From the NCBI GenBank assembly GCA_005503165.1, contig SCNT01000044.1, forward strand, positions 1-35,369: 35,369 nt of DNA, read 5' to 3'. Under the pieces are notes generated by a model. It saw nothing but the letters and a program-made list of their open reading frames with translations. It made no database searches and was not told the origin of the DNA. Within the stretch, counting starts at the first letter, position 1. Each line of letters begins with the position of its first letter. This DNA is from Sphingomonadaceae bacterium 3R27E2-A. GTDB taxonomy: Bacteria; Pseudomonadota; Alphaproteobacteria; Sphingomonadales; Sphingomonadaceae. Positions 1-7,897 of this stretch are shown here, one piece after another. Both the position numbers and the translations under genes were made by a program.

Positions 1-106
1 CCCCAAAACCGCCCCCCCGGGGTTGCCATTGCCCCCCCGCACGCCTAGTCTTGCCGCCAAGTGCACGTCCGGTCTTCGGGCGCGTGAGAAACAGGTAAGA
101 ATAGCC

Positions 107-1201
107 ATGCGGCAAATGGCAGCGCCCCAGGGGCGGTCGCCGCGGCCCGGGGCGGCAGCGGCGCAGAATCGGAAACCGGCCGGCGGCTATGACCGGCCCA
201 CCCCCTTTACGCGGCCCAAAAGCTATGCCGCAATCGACCTGGGCACCAACAATTGCCGGCTGCTGATCGCCCGGCCGCAGGATGGCGAACTGGTTGTCAT
301 CGACGCCTTTTCGCGCATCGTCCGGCTGGGCGAGGGACTGCACGGCAGCGGGCGGATCAGCGAGGCGGCAATGGACCGCGCGGTCGCGGCGCTGGCGATC
401 TGCGCCGACAAATTGCGTCGCCGCCACGTCACCCTGTCGCGCGCGGTCGCGACCGAGGCGTGCCGCCGCGCGAGCAACGGGCAGGAACTGGCCGACCGCG
501 TGAAGCGCGAGACGGGGATCGTGCTCGACATCATCTCGCCGGCGGAGGAAGCGCGGCTGGCGGTGCTCGGCTGCCACAATCTGATGGAACCCGGCGACGG
601 GCCCGCGCTGATCTTCGACATCGGCGGCGGGTCGACCGAGCTGATGCATGTCGAGGGCAGCGGCAACGACGTCGCGATCCGCGACTGGGTGAGCGTGCCG
701 TGGGGCGTGGTGTCGCTGACCGAACATGCCTCCTGCGATGGCGCGACCGTGGCCGACCGCCAAGCGAGCTACCAGCACATGCGCGAGACGACGCGCGAAG
801 CCTTTGCCGCCTTCGCCGCGCGCGCCGAACGCCATGCGGGCCAGCCGCTGCGCCTGCTGGGCACCAGCGGCACGGTGACGACGCTGGCCAGCGTCTTCCT
901 CGACCTGCCGCGCTACGACCGGCGAGCGGTCGACGGGCTGGTCGTCCCGTGCGACGCGATGCGCGACATCAGCCGCCGCCTCGCCGAGGCGAGCATCGCC
1001 GACCGCGCCGAGATCGGCTGTATCGGGCGCGAGCGCGCCGACCTGGTCGTCGCGGGCTGCGCGATCCTGGAAAGCATCATCGACCTGTGGCCCGCCGCGC
1101 GCGTCGGGGTCGCCGACCGCGGCATCCGCGAAGGCATCCTGCGCACGCTGGCGATGCAGGGGCGCGACATTCCCGTGACGCGGCGCGAGTATCGCAAATG
1201 A
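107..1201 (+). CDS. ppx: Exopolyphosphatase / guanosine pentaphosphate phosphatase (Ppx/GppA family)
   Basis: The protein has 364 residues. It carries the two phosphate-binding loops of the ASKHA-fold Ppx/GppA family: AAIDLGTNNCRLLI near the N-terminus and LIFDIGGGSTEL in the middle. The family hydrolyses terminal phosphates of polyphosphate or pppGpp in the cytoplasm. The ATG at 107 is preferred because family homology begins about 40 residues later, and a weak AGGTAAG element lies upstream; an in-frame ATG at 116 is equally possible. The first 40 residues are Pro/Ala/Arg-rich and look disordered. The stop codon overlaps the rlmE start (ATGA), so the two genes are translationally coupled. 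I cannot tell Ppx from GppA, and at 364 residues it lacks the long C-terminal HD domain of E. coli-type enzymes. Confidence 0.9.
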   Translation: MRQMAAPQGRSPRPGAAAAQNRKPAGGYDRPTPFTRPKSYAAIDLGTNNCRLLIARPQDGELVVIDAFSRIVRLGEGLHGSGRISEAAMDRAVAALAICADKLRRRHVTLSRAVATEACRRASNGQELADRVKRETGIVLDIISPAEEARLAVLGCHNLMEPGDGPALIFDIGGGSTELMHVEGSGNDVAIRDWVSVPWGVVSLTEHASCDGATVADRQASYQHMRETTREAFAAFAARAERHAGQPLRLLGTSGTVTTLASVFLDLPRYDRRAVDGLVVPCDAMRDISRRLAEASIADRAEIGCIGRERADLVVAGCAILESIIDLWPAARVGVADRGIREGILRTLAMQGRDIPVTRREYRK

Positions 1202-1911
1202 GCGCGGGAAAAGGCGGCACCAAGGGGGGCGGCCGTGGCAGCCGCGGCGGATTGCACGTCCGCGTCAAGACCGCGAAGAAGCGCAGCACCTCGTCGACCC
1301 GCTGGCTGGCGCGGCAGCTCAACGACCCCTATGTCCGCCGTGCGCAGGCCGAGGGCTATCGCTCGCGCGCGGCGTACAAGCTGATCGAACTCGACGAGAA
1401 ATTCGCCTTCGTCAAAAGGGCGCGCGCGGTGGTCGACCTGGGAATCGCGCCCGGCGGCTGGTCGCAGGTGGTCCGCAAGACCAACCCGCGCGCGAAGATC
1501 GCGGGTATCGACCTGCTCGAATGCGAGCCCATCGAGGGGGTCGCAATCCTGCAGATGGATTTCATGGACGATGCGGCGCCGGCGGCGCTGATCGACGCGC
1601 TGGGGACCGCGCCCGACCTCGTCATGTCGGACATGGCGGCGAACACCGTCGGCCATCCGCAGACCGACCACCTCCGCACCATTGGCCTGGCAGAAACCGC
1701 CGCCGATTTTGCGGTGCGCACGCTGCTGCCCGGCGGGACCTTCGTGACCAAGGTCTTCGCCGGCGGCGCCGACCACAGCCTGCTGACCTTGCTCAAGCAG
1801 AATTTCGCGACGGTGAAACACGCCAAGCCGCCCGCAAGCCGCAAGGGATCGCCCGAATTGTTCGTGGTCGCACAAGGTTTCAAGGGGCGGAAAGACGCTG
1901 CGGAGGACTAG
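1198..1911 (+). CDS. rlmE: 23S rRNA (uridine-2'-O-)-methyltransferase RlmE (FtsJ/RrmJ)
   Basis: This 237-residue protein has the FtsJ Rossmann methyltransferase fold. The SAM-binding motif VVDLGIAPGGWSQ is at about residues 78-90. The catalytic K-D-K-E tetrad is recognisable as Lys61 (AAYKLIE), Asp145 (VMSDMA), Lys185 (FVTKVF) and Glu220 (SPELFV). The family methylates the 2'-O of U2552 in 23S rRNA, late in 50S assembly. A Gly/Lys/Arg-rich extension of about 28 residues precedes the core, as in other alphaproteobacterial members, and probably aids RNA binding. The start is fixed by the four-base ATGA overlap with the upstream phosphatase gene, and the pairing of these two genes is common in alphaproteobacteria. 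It ends in TAG just before a repeat-bearing intergenic region. Confidence 0.95.
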   Translation: MSAGKGGTKGGGRGSRGGLHVRVKTAKKRSTSSTRWLARQLNDPYVRRAQAEGYRSRAAYKLIELDEKFAFVKRARAVVDLGIAPGGWSQVVRKTNPRAKIAGIDLLECEPIEGVAILQMDFMDDAAPAALIDALGTAPDLVMSDMAANTVGHPQTDHLRTIGLAETAADFAVRTLLPGGTFVTKVFAGGADHSLLTLLKQNFATVKHAKPPASRKGSPELFVVAQGFKGRKDAAED

Positions 1912-1939
1912 TCCGGCAACCGGTTTCGGGCGAACCCTG

Positions 1940-2017
1940 CCGTTCCCCGGCGCAAGCCGGGGTCCAGATGGCAAGCACAGCGCTCGCGTCCTGGGCCCGG
2001 GCGTTCGCGGGGAACGG
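1940..2017. repeat. Imperfect 78-bp inverted repeat (REP-like) between rlmE and the S41 peptidase gene
   Basis: The outer arms are perfect complements over 10 bases: CCGTTCCCCG at 1940-1949 and CGGGGAACGG at 2008-2017. Inside, GCCGGGGTCCAG (about 1956-1967) is largely complementary to CTGGGCCCGGGC (1991-2002). The element could fold as a long interrupted hairpin. Similar GGGG/CCCC-armed intergenic repeats are scattered through sphingomonad genomes, so this is probably a genome-wide repetitive palindrome that may also slow transcription after rlmE. No second copy was seen in the window. Confidence 0.55.
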
Positions 2018-2175
2018 GATAGGTCGAACGTCCGCTTCCCACCCCGAAGCCGACAATCGCTTCGTCGCGCCCGATGATCCGGGTCATTGCCGCACCCTTT
2101 CATCGCCGATACATGTGGCGGGTCGCAGAAACGGCGCTGGTCGCCGCGATGCGTCCGACCAACCGGGGAAAATCC

Positions 2176-3642
2176 ATGCGCCATAACTTGCGAAAATCCG
2201 TCGCCCTGCTGACGATGTCGGCCTTCGTCCTCGCAAGCTGCGGCGGGGGCGGCGGCGGCGGCGGCGGCGGGCCGGTGACGGTCACCCCGACGCCGACGCC
2301 GACACCGGCTCCCACCGCGGGCTGCGGCCTGTCGGCGCGGCAGGATTTCGCCAAGGCGGTTATCGACGAATGGTATCTCTTCCCCGCCGACGTCGCGACC
2401 GGGGTCAACAAGGCGAGCCACAGCAGCGTGCAATCCTATATCGACGCGCTGGTCGCGCCGGCGCGCGCCGCGAACAAGGATCGATTTTTCACCTACATCA
2501 CCTCGATCGCGGAAGAGAATGCCTTTTTCTCGAGCGGGTCGAGCGCGGGTTTCGGGGTGCGGCTGACCTATAACCCGTCGACCCAGCGCGTCGTGATCGC
2601 CGAAGCCTATGAAGGCGCACCGGCGCTCGCCGCCGGCATCGACCGCGGCACCCAGATCAGCGGCATCGGAACCAATGCAGGAAATATCCGGTCGATCGCC
2701 GACATCGTCGCGACGAGCGGCACCGGCGGCATCACCGACGCGCTGGGACCGAGCGATCCGGGGGTGACCCGCGTGCTGCGAATCGTCGACGGCGCGAGCA
2801 CACGCGACGTCACGGTCACCAAGGCCAATTTCGATATCGACCCGATTTCGGATCGCTATGGCGCCAAGATCATCGCCGAGGGCGGAAAGAGCTACGGCTA
2901 TCTCAACCTCAGAACCTTCATCAGTTCGGCGAACCCGCAGCTCCGCACCGCTTTCGCCAATTTCCGCGCGCAGGGCGTCACCGACGTCGTGATCGACTTC
3001 CGCTACAACGGGGGCGGGCTCGTCAGCACCGCCGAGCTGATGGGCGACCTGCTCGGCCGCAACCGGACGGCGAGCGAACTCTTCTCGCGCACCGATTTCC
3101 GCCCGTCGAAAGCGGCGGAGAACGACCGGCACTTCTTCACCAGCCAGCCCGAATCGATCGCGCCGACGCGCATCGCCTTCATCGGCACCGGGTCGACCGC
3201 ATCGGCGAGCGAGCTCGTGATCAACGGGATGCTGCCCTATCTTGGGACCAATATGACGCTCGTCGGCAGCAACACCTTCGGCAAGCCGGTCGGGCAGATC
3301 GCGCTCGACAAGGCCGAATGCGACGACCGGATGCGCGTCGTGGCCTTTGCGACGGGCAATGCGGCAGGGGCGAGCGACTATTACAGCGGCCTCGCGCCCA
3401 AGATCAGCAACAGCTGCGCCGCGGGCGACAATCTGTCGTTCCAGCTCGGCGACCCGAACGAGCCGTCCTTGCGCGCGGCGCTCGACTTTCTCGCGGGGCG
3501 CAGCTGCGGGGCGCCGATCGCGAGCGCCGACACCCGCACCGCGTCCGCCGACCGGGTGGCGCCGGGACTGGCACCGGAGGCCGCGATGCTGACGAGCGCC
3601 ACGCCGAGCGCGGCGCAGCGCGAGTTGCCCGGTCTGTTCTGA
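2176..3642 (+). CDS. S41 family peptidase, lipoprotein with PDZ-like domain
   Basis: This 488-residue protein starts with a bacterial lipoprotein signal: MRHNLRK, a hydrophobic stretch and the lipobox VLASC with Cys22. A run of ten glycines and a TPTPTPTPAP linker follow, a flexible tether to the membrane. A PDZ-like segment lies around residues 123-220 (GFGVRLTYNP to DVTVTKANF). The C-terminal-processing-protease core follows, with DFRYNGGGLV near 274-283, the serine motif GSTASASELV (probable nucleophile Ser345) and FGKPVGQ containing Lys370. The 25-residue spacing fits the Ser/Lys dyad of tail-specific proteases. It probably degrades or trims envelope proteins in the periplasm. ATG 2176 is chosen because it begins the signal peptide and follows GGGGAAAA; an in-frame ATG at 2074 would add 34 residues in front of it. 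Confidence 0.88.
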   Translation: MRHNLRKSVALLTMSAFVLASCGGGGGGGGGGPVTVTPTPTPTPAPTAGCGLSARQDFAKAVIDEWYLFPADVATGVNKASHSSVQSYIDALVAPARAANKDRFFTYITSIAEENAFFSSGSSAGFGVRLTYNPSTQRVVIAEAYEGAPALAAGIDRGTQISGIGTNAGNIRSIADIVATSGTGGITDALGPSDPGVTRVLRIVDGASTRDVTVTKANFDIDPISDRYGAKIIAEGGKSYGYLNLRTFISSANPQLRTAFANFRAQGVTDVVIDFRYNGGGLVSTAELMGDLLGRNRTASELFSRTDFRPSKAAENDRHFFTSQPESIAPTRIAFIGTGSTASASELVINGMLPYLGTNMTLVGSNTFGKPVGQIALDKAECDDRMRVVAFATGNAAGASDYYSGLAPKISNSCAAGDNLSFQLGDPNEPSLRAALDFLAGRSCGAPIASADTRTASADRVAPGLAPEAAMLTSATPSAAQRELPGLF

Positions 3643-3655
3643 GGCGGCGGCGCCC

Positions 3656-3684
3656 TTGCAAGCCGTAGGCGGGGCGCCCATATC
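3656..3684 (+). promoter_or_regulatory. Possible sigma-70 promoter ahead of the small ORF
   Basis: TTGCAA (3656-3661) and CATATC (3679-3684) are separated by 17 bases. The match to the -35 is four of six and to the -10 three of six. It sits just after the S41 peptidase stop codon and about 35 bases before the small ORF. Weak evidence on sequence alone. Confidence 0.25.
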
Positions 3685-3719
3685 CCTTTTATCGTCAACC
3701 AGCGAAAGGAGGTGGTCGA

Positions 3720-3791
3720 ATGTCTCATTGTCCCATGCCGCATGCGGCAGAATCGAGCCCGACCGTCCGCGCGGAGGTCGCGTTCGGCTAA
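3720..3791 (+). CDS. Candidate 23-residue small protein (or leader peptide / structured RNA)
   Basis: An almost perfect Shine-Dalgarno (AAAGGAGGT, ending at 3713) precedes an ATG at 3720 by six bases. The ORF encodes 23 residues beginning MSHCPMPHAAESS and ends in TAA. I do not recognise the product: it has no membrane segment and a single cysteine. The transcript would also be structured: TGCCGCATGCGGCA (3736-3749) is a perfect palindrome, 3761-3779 forms a GACC/GGTC-armed hairpin, and a strong terminator hairpin follows at 3818. CGACC at 3760-3764 can pair either with GGTCG at 3776-3780 or with GGTCG at 3714-3718 next to the ribosome-binding site, so a switch is conceivable. It could be a small protein, a leader peptide or a non-coding RNA. 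Confidence 0.4.
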   Translation: MSHCPMPHAAESSPTVRAEVAFG

Positions 3792-3817
3792 ACCGGCCGC
3801 GCGTGCCAAGACAATGG

Positions 3818-3846
3818 AAGGGCCGTCCCGCAAGGGTCGGCCCTTT
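3818..3846 (+). terminator. Intrinsic terminator-like hairpin with GCAA tetraloop
   Basis: AAGGGCCG at 3818-3825 pairs perfectly with CGGCCCTT at 3838-3845. Inside, CCC and GGG pair across a GCAA tetraloop with one T-T mismatch, giving a stem of about 11 pairs. The T tract after it is short (TTT, then GTCG). The near-symmetry lets it work for the rightward small-ORF/S41 transcript and possibly for the leftward GMC operon ending at 3886. Confidence 0.65.
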
Positions 3847-3885
3847 GTCGTTGCGGAGCGAACCCTGGGCCGCGAGAAGGTCCGG

Positions 3886-5490
3886 TCAGGCCGATACCGG
3901 ATCCGCCGCCATATCCTCTTCGATCAGATCGGCCGCGCGCCAGGCCATCGCCATTGCCGGGGCATTGGTGTTGCCCGAGACCAGCGACGGCATCACCGAT
4001 ATGTCGACGACCCGCAGGCCGGCCACGCCGCGCACCCGAAGCCGCGTATCGACAACCGATTCCGGATCGCTGCCCATCCGGCAGGTTCCCGCCGCATGAT
4101 AGCCGCTGGCGCCGATGCGATGGAACGCATCGACAATTTCATCGTCGGTCTCGACGCTGTCGCCCGGGCCGGTCTCGCCGACGACGAATGGCGCTAGAGC
4201 GGGCTGGCGGAAGATGTCGCGGATGGTCCGGAACAGGGCAACCGAGACCCGGCGGTCATAGTCGGTGGCGAGATAATTGGGGTCGATGAGCGCGGGCGTT
4301 TCGAGGGCGGGCCCCGCGATCAGGATCGAACCCCGGCTTTGCGGGCGCATCACATAGCCGCCGCACAGCGCGCCATGATCCTTCTCGAGCGCAAAACCCG
4401 GGATCGACGTGTCGATCGACATCGGCCCCATGCCGAGCTGCGCATCGGGCCGGCCGGAGCCGGGCTCGGTGCGAATGAAGCCGCCGACTTCGAAGGCGGC
4501 CGAGGTCAGTGGACCGCGTCCGGCGAGCCCATAGGCGATCAGGCTGCGGGCGAGGCCCAGGCCGTGAAACGCACGGTTGTTGCTTCCGCGCCGCAGCCGG
4601 AACTGCGCGCGAAGCAGGCGATGCTCGCGCATATTGTGTCCGACACCCGGCGCGTCGGCCCGCACCTCGACCCCGACCGATTTCAAATGCCCGGCGGGCC
4701 CGATCCCCGAGCGCTGAAGCAAGGTCGGCGAGTTGAGCGCGCCGGCGCTGAGGATGATCTCGCGGCCGGCGACATCGCGTTCGCCGGCGGCGTCGCGGAC
4801 GCGCACCCCTGTGACCCGCGCGCCCTCGAACAGCAAATGAAGAACGTCGGTGCCGGTGGCGACAGTGAGGTTGGGCCGCTGCATGGCCGGTCGGAGGAAG
4901 GCCTTCGCCGCGCTTTGCCGCTTGCCGCGCCATATGGTGCGCGGCTGGTAGCCGAACCCCGGCCCGTCGATTGCGTTCAGGTCCTCGACCGCGGGAATGC
5001 CATTTTGGGCGGCCGCCGCGATCATGGCCTCGCACACCGGCTCGCGGCGCGGGTGGACCGTAACATGCAGGGGACCGCCGGCGCCGCGCATGTCGGAGGC
5101 TCCGAGTTCATGATCCTCGATCGCCAGGAAACTGCGCTTCAGGGCGTCCCAGCCCCACCCCGTGCAGCCCGCGGCTTCCCACTCGTCATAGTCGGAGGGC
5201 TGTCCGCGAACATAGACCATGCCGTTCACCGAGCTCGACCCGCCGAGCACCTTGCCGCGCACCCAATATTCGGGTTCGTTGTGGCCGCCGGTCTTGGATG
5301 CCACATAGGCCCATGTGAGCTTCCCCTGCACGAGCGTACGGCCGAACCCGCGCGGCATATCGATCAGCGGGTTCGTATCGGCCGGGCCGCTTTCGACCAG
5401 CAGCACCCTGTTCCGCCCCGACCGCGTGAGCCGGTCGGCGAGGACGCATCCCGAAGAGCCGGCGCCAACGATGACGAAGTCATAGGTCAC
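3886..5490 (-). CDS. GMC-family FAD-dependent oxidoreductase (alcohol dehydrogenase type)
   Basis: The 534-residue protein begins with the FAD-binding Rossmann motif FVIVGAGSSGCVLADRL. GMC signature 1 is seen as GGSSSVNGMVYVRGQPSDYDEW and signature 2 as GALNSPTLLQRSGIGP. The C-terminal catalytic pair is the His of GYHAAGTCRMG and the Asn of GNTNAPAMA. The family (choline dehydrogenase, PEG and alkanol dehydrogenases) oxidises alcohols to aldehydes or ketones, passing electrons to quinone, cytochrome or oxygen. The start is a GTG at 5490 preceded by GAGG, seven bases after the rubredoxin stop codon, so it is the third gene of the esterase-rubredoxin operon. The adjacent rubredoxin could be its electron acceptor, but this is inference. 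Substrate unknown; a hydroxylated product of the island's oxygenases is plausible. Confidence 0.9.
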   Translation of the reverse strand: MTYDFVIVGAGSSGCVLADRLTRSGRNRVLLVESGPADTNPLIDMPRGFGRTLVQGKLTWAYVASKTGGHNEPEYWVRGKVLGGSSSVNGMVYVRGQPSDYDEWEAAGCTGWGWDALKRSFLAIEDHELGASDMRGAGGPLHVTVHPRREPVCEAMIAAAAQNGIPAVEDLNAIDGPGFGYQPRTIWRGKRQSAAKAFLRPAMQRPNLTVATGTDVLHLLFEGARVTGVRVRDAAGERDVAGREIILSAGALNSPTLLQRSGIGPAGHLKSVGVEVRADAPGVGHNMREHRLLRAQFRLRRGSNNRAFHGLGLARSLIAYGLAGRGPLTSAAFEVGGFIRTEPGSGRPDAQLGMGPMSIDTSIPGFALEKDHGALCGGYVMRPQSRGSILIAGPALETPALIDPNYLATDYDRRVSVALFRTIRDIFRQPALAPFVVGETGPGDSVETDDEIVDAFHRIGASGYHAAGTCRMGSDPESVVDTRLRVRGVAGLRVVDISVMPSLVSGNTNAPAMAMAWRAADLIEEDMAADPVSA

Positions 5491-5497
5491 CGCAGCC

Positions 5498-5662
5498 TCA
5501 TATCTCGGTCATTTCGAACTCGGACTTGGTTGCGCCACAATCGGGGCATTTCCAGTCGTCGGGAATATCCTCCCAGGCCGTACCGGGCGCGATTTCGCCG
5601 AGCGGGTCGCCCAGTTCCTGGTCATAAACCCAGCCGCAATTCATGCACATCCAGCGCTTCAT
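5498..5662 (-). CDS. Rubredoxin
   Basis: This 54-residue protein has the two rubredoxin knuckles: [10 protein letters not shown] near the N-terminus (Cys6, Cys9) and [11 protein letters not shown] near the C-terminus (Cys39, Cys42). The four cysteines bind a single iron. The conserved aromatic core (Trp4, Tyr13, Trp37) and the PGT and DIPDDWKCP elements are all present, so it is full length. It is a one-electron carrier, classically for AlkB alkane hydroxylases. It lies between the esterase-like gene (three-base gap to its stop) and the GMC oxidoreductase gene (seven bases). No rubredoxin reductase or alkane hydroxylase is in the window, so its partner may be the GMC enzyme or one of the nearby oxygenases. 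Confidence 0.95.
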   Translation of the reverse strand: MKRWMCMNCGWVYDQELGDPLGEIAPGTAWEDIPDDWKCPDCGATKSEFEMTEI

Positions 5663-5665
5663 GGC

Positions 5666-6817
5666 TCAGACGTCCAGGCCGACGGCGGCCATCACAGCGC
5701 GGCTGATCGGCAGGATCGGATCATCCTCGACGGTGCGGGTGTTGAACATGCGGTTGTGGCAGATGGCGACCGCGAGGCGATTGTCGGGGTCGGCCCAGCC
5801 GATCGAGCCGCCGGCGCCCGGGTGCCAGATCGCGCGCGGCGAGCTGACGCGGTGGCCGCCGAGCCAATAGCCGCCGGCGCTGATCGGAATAGGGATGCCG
5901 AACATGACGGGATCGGGCTCGTCGCCATTGTCGCGCACGTTGGAGAAGCCGGCGACCCGTTCTTCCGACAACAGCCGAACGCCATCGAGCGCGCCGCCTT
6001 CGGCGAGCAACGCCCAGAAGCGCGCCTCGTCGCGCGCATTGAATATCCCGCCAACGCCGGGAATGCAGGCGCGGCGGACGTCGGGGCGTTCGAAGACCGG
6101 CGGCACGAGCGCTACCTGCGGCGGCATCGACTGGCTGAACAGGGTCGCGAGCGGCGGCGGCGGATCGCCGGCGTTGCGGTCGCTCATGATCGCGACGCGC
6201 GGCTCGGCGGCGTCGGGAATACCGAGCCAGAGGTCGGCGAGGCCGAGCGGCGCGCAGATCTCGTCGAGAATGAATTGACGAAAGTCCCGGCCTTCGGGAT
6301 CGGTACGGCGCACGATTTCGCCGACGATCCAGCCGAAGGTCATCGACTGGTAGAGCGTCTTCTCGCCGGGGGGCGCGAGCGGGGGGAGCGCGGCGATCGC
6401 AGCCGTCATCGCGTCCCAGTCGCACATCATTTCGGGCGTCACGCCCGCGGGCATCTGGGGGACGCCGACGCGGTGTGTCAGCGCATGGCGGACCGTCGCG
6501 CCTTCCTTGCCGCCAGCGGCAAATTCGGGCCAATAGGTCGCGATCGGCGCATCATAGTCGACATGGCCGCGCTCGGCCTGGATATGAAGCGCCGTTGCGG
6601 TGACCGCCTTGGTCACCGAGTAGACGTTGAACAGCGTGTCGGCTTCGACCCTCCGGCCGGTAGCGGGATCGGCGACACCATCGCAGAGATCGATGATCTT
6701 CCGTCCGCGATGATAGGCGACGACGTGCAGCCCGGTTTCGGCCCCGCTTTCCACCGCCGCGGCCATTGCGGCGCGCACGCCCCCGACATTCACTTCGGCC
6801 AGATCGTTCGCCGTCAC
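5666..6817 (-). CDS. Serine beta-lactamase-fold hydrolase / esterase (class C-like, EstB type)
   Basis: This 383-residue protein has the SxxK motif of the class C beta-lactamase/PBP4-like fold: YSVTK with Ser67 and Lys70, followed by the HALTHRVGVPQM region and a Tyr in YQSMTFGWIVGEIV that fits the second catalytic position. No signal peptide is seen, so it is probably cytoplasmic, which argues against a role in antibiotic resistance. Members in catabolic clusters are usually esterases or lactonases (EstB-like). The start is a GTG at 6817 with GGGAGA seven bases upstream. It heads an operon with rubredoxin and a GMC oxidoreductase. A TGACA-N13-TGTCA inverted repeat lies 30 bases upstream, so it is probably controlled by the neighbouring TetR protein. 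It may hydrolyse an ester or lactone of the island's substrate. Confidence 0.85.
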   Translation of the reverse strand: MTANDLAEVNVGGVRAAMAAAVESGAETGLHVVAYHRGRKIIDLCDGVADPATGRRVEADTLFNVYSVTKAVTATALHIQAERGHVDYDAPIATYWPEFAAGGKEGATVRHALTHRVGVPQMPAGVTPEMMCDWDAMTAAIAALPPLAPPGEKTLYQSMTFGWIVGEIVRRTDPEGRDFRQFILDEICAPLGLADLWLGIPDAAEPRVAIMSDRNAGDPPPPLATLFSQSMPPQVALVPPVFERPDVRRACIPGVGGIFNARDEARFWALLAEGGALDGVRLLSEERVAGFSNVRDNGDEPDPVMFGIPIPISAGGYWLGGHRVSSPRAIWHPGAGGSIGWADPDNRLAVAICHNRMFNTRTVEDDPILPISRAVMAAVGLDV

Positions 6818-6846
6818 ATCGCATCTCCCGACATTTCTGGACGTTC

Positions 6847-6869
6847 TGACATATTATGAAATAATGTCA
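6847..6869. promoter_or_regulatory. Predicted TetR operator upstream of the esterase operon
   Basis: The 23-base element reads TGACAT at the left, ATGTCA at the right, and an AT-rich centre. The half sites are perfectly inverted (six bases each). The same TGACA-N13-TGTCA spacing occurs next to tetR at 7898-7920. Further half-site-like GACAT/GACGT copies lie at 6830 and 6840 between this site and the GTG. On the minus strand the end of the repeat reads TTGACA (6870-6865), a perfect -35 hexamer, though I found no convincing -10 at the usual distance. Confidence 0.6.
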
Positions 6870-6887
6870 ACGATTGAGCGTGCGGGC

Positions 6888-7871
6888 TCAGTTTTCGGAC
6901 GCCTTGCGCAGCGTCTCGGCATGATCGCCATCGAACACGATCGCGAGTTTCATGTCCTTCCGAACCGTCTCGGCAAAGTCGCCGGTGGGGATTCGCGTGC
7001 CCGGGTGCAGGATACGGATGAAGGTATCGTCATCGACGCGGAAGCTGCGCGGCCCATCGCGCGTCTCGACATCGATCCGGTCGGATGCCCAGCCGGTGAC
7101 CGTGCCGAGCAGCACGCGCGGATCGCCCGCCGACTGAATGCGCGTGTCGATCGACACGCGGACGCGATCGGACAGGTTGGGCCGGCTGGCATGCGGCGTC
7201 GCGCCATGGATGACCAGCACGTCGCCGGGATGATAGTCGGTTGTCGCCCAACTGTCCGGATCGATCACGCCCTCGGGAATGGGGCAGCGCGGCGCCTTGG
7301 CAAGATTGTGGAAATAGCCGCGCTTATTCTGTCCGACCGCGACCATCAGCCCGCCCATGCTGCGGTCGATATCGACGAGCGGCATCCACACGGGTTTGAA
7401 GTTGACGATGCCGGGGCTGAAGAAGCCGTCCTGGTGGACGCCGGTGACCGGACCGTTCGGCGGATAGATGCGGTACTGGACGATCGGCACCATCGCCGCC
7501 GGCTCACCGAGGATACGCGCCATGAGGTCCATATTGCCGGGATGTTCGATGATGCGCCGCGAGATACCGGCAAATTCTTCGCTTTCCTCCATGCCGCCCG
7601 GGAAGGGCTTGCCGGTCCAGATGGGCTCGGTTGCACCGGGAGCAACAACGCCATGGCGCTCCATGATCTCGAACATCGCGGCGCGCGCCTCGGCCACCGA
7701 TGCCGGATCGAGAACGTTTCGGAGGAAGACATAGCCCTTCTCGTCGTGGAAGCGCATCAGCGCCTCATGGTCGCCCAGCAGATGATTGGCGGTCTCGAGT
7801 TCGCCGGTGATGCGAATCGCGTCGAAATCCAGATCCGCTGCGTCGGGCTGGCTCAGCGATACAACGGCCAT
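6888..7871 (-). CDS. Phytanoyl-CoA dioxygenase (PhyH) family Fe(II)/2-oxoglutarate oxygenase
   Basis: The 327-residue protein has the iron-binding facial triad of this superfamily: His146 and Asp148 in GVHQDGFF, and the distal His227 in VIHGATPHASRPN. An Arg in SDRVRVSIDTR about ten residues later can bind 2-oxoglutarate. PhyH enzymes hydroxylate unactivated carbon, often next to a CoA thioester or carboxylate, with succinate and CO2 as by-products. ATG 7871 follows GAGAGGA at good spacing. The gene is transcribed away from tetR, and the shared 59-base gap contains a TGACA-N13-TGTCA operator. It is separated from the esterase operon by 70 bases holding a second operator, so the two units are probably co-induced. 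The substrate is unknown. Confidence 0.88.
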   Translation of the reverse strand: MAVVSLSQPDAADLDFDAIRITGELETANHLLGDHEALMRFHDEKGYVFLRNVLDPASVAEARAAMFEIMERHGVVAPGATEPIWTGKPFPGGMEESEEFAGISRRIIEHPGNMDLMARILGEPAAMVPIVQYRIYPPNGPVTGVHQDGFFSPGIVNFKPVWMPLVDIDRSMGGLMVAVGQNKRGYFHNLAKAPRCPIPEGVIDPDSWATTDYHPGDVLVIHGATPHASRPNLSDRVRVSIDTRIQSAGDPRVLLGTVTGWASDRIDVETRDGPRSFRVDDDTFIRILHPGTRIPTGDFAETVRKDMKLAIVFDGDHAETLRKASEN

Positions 7872-7887
7872 TGGTTCATCCTCTCGT

Positions 7888-7896
7888 TGCTATAGT
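7888..7896 (+). promoter_or_regulatory. Extended -10 promoter element for tetR
   Basis: TGC followed by TATAGT (7891-7896) matches the extended -10 (TGnTATAAT) at all but one position. Initiation would fall near 7903, inside the TGACA-N13-TGTCA operator, which would give tight autorepression and a 5' leader of about 28 bases. Confidence 0.45.
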
Positions 7897-7897
7897 T

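Noticed and set aside
913..3681. A 922-codon open frame on the minus strand opposite ppx, rlmE and the S41 peptidase gene.
   Set aside because: Antisense shadow of three confidently identified genes in high-GC DNA; its translation is Arg/Ala/Gly-rich with no domain and no ribosome-binding site.
5666..6817. Antibiotic-resistance beta-lactamase.
   Set aside because: No signal peptide, operon with rubredoxin and a GMC oxidase, and EstB-like motifs point to a cytoplasmic esterase; no resistance context exists.
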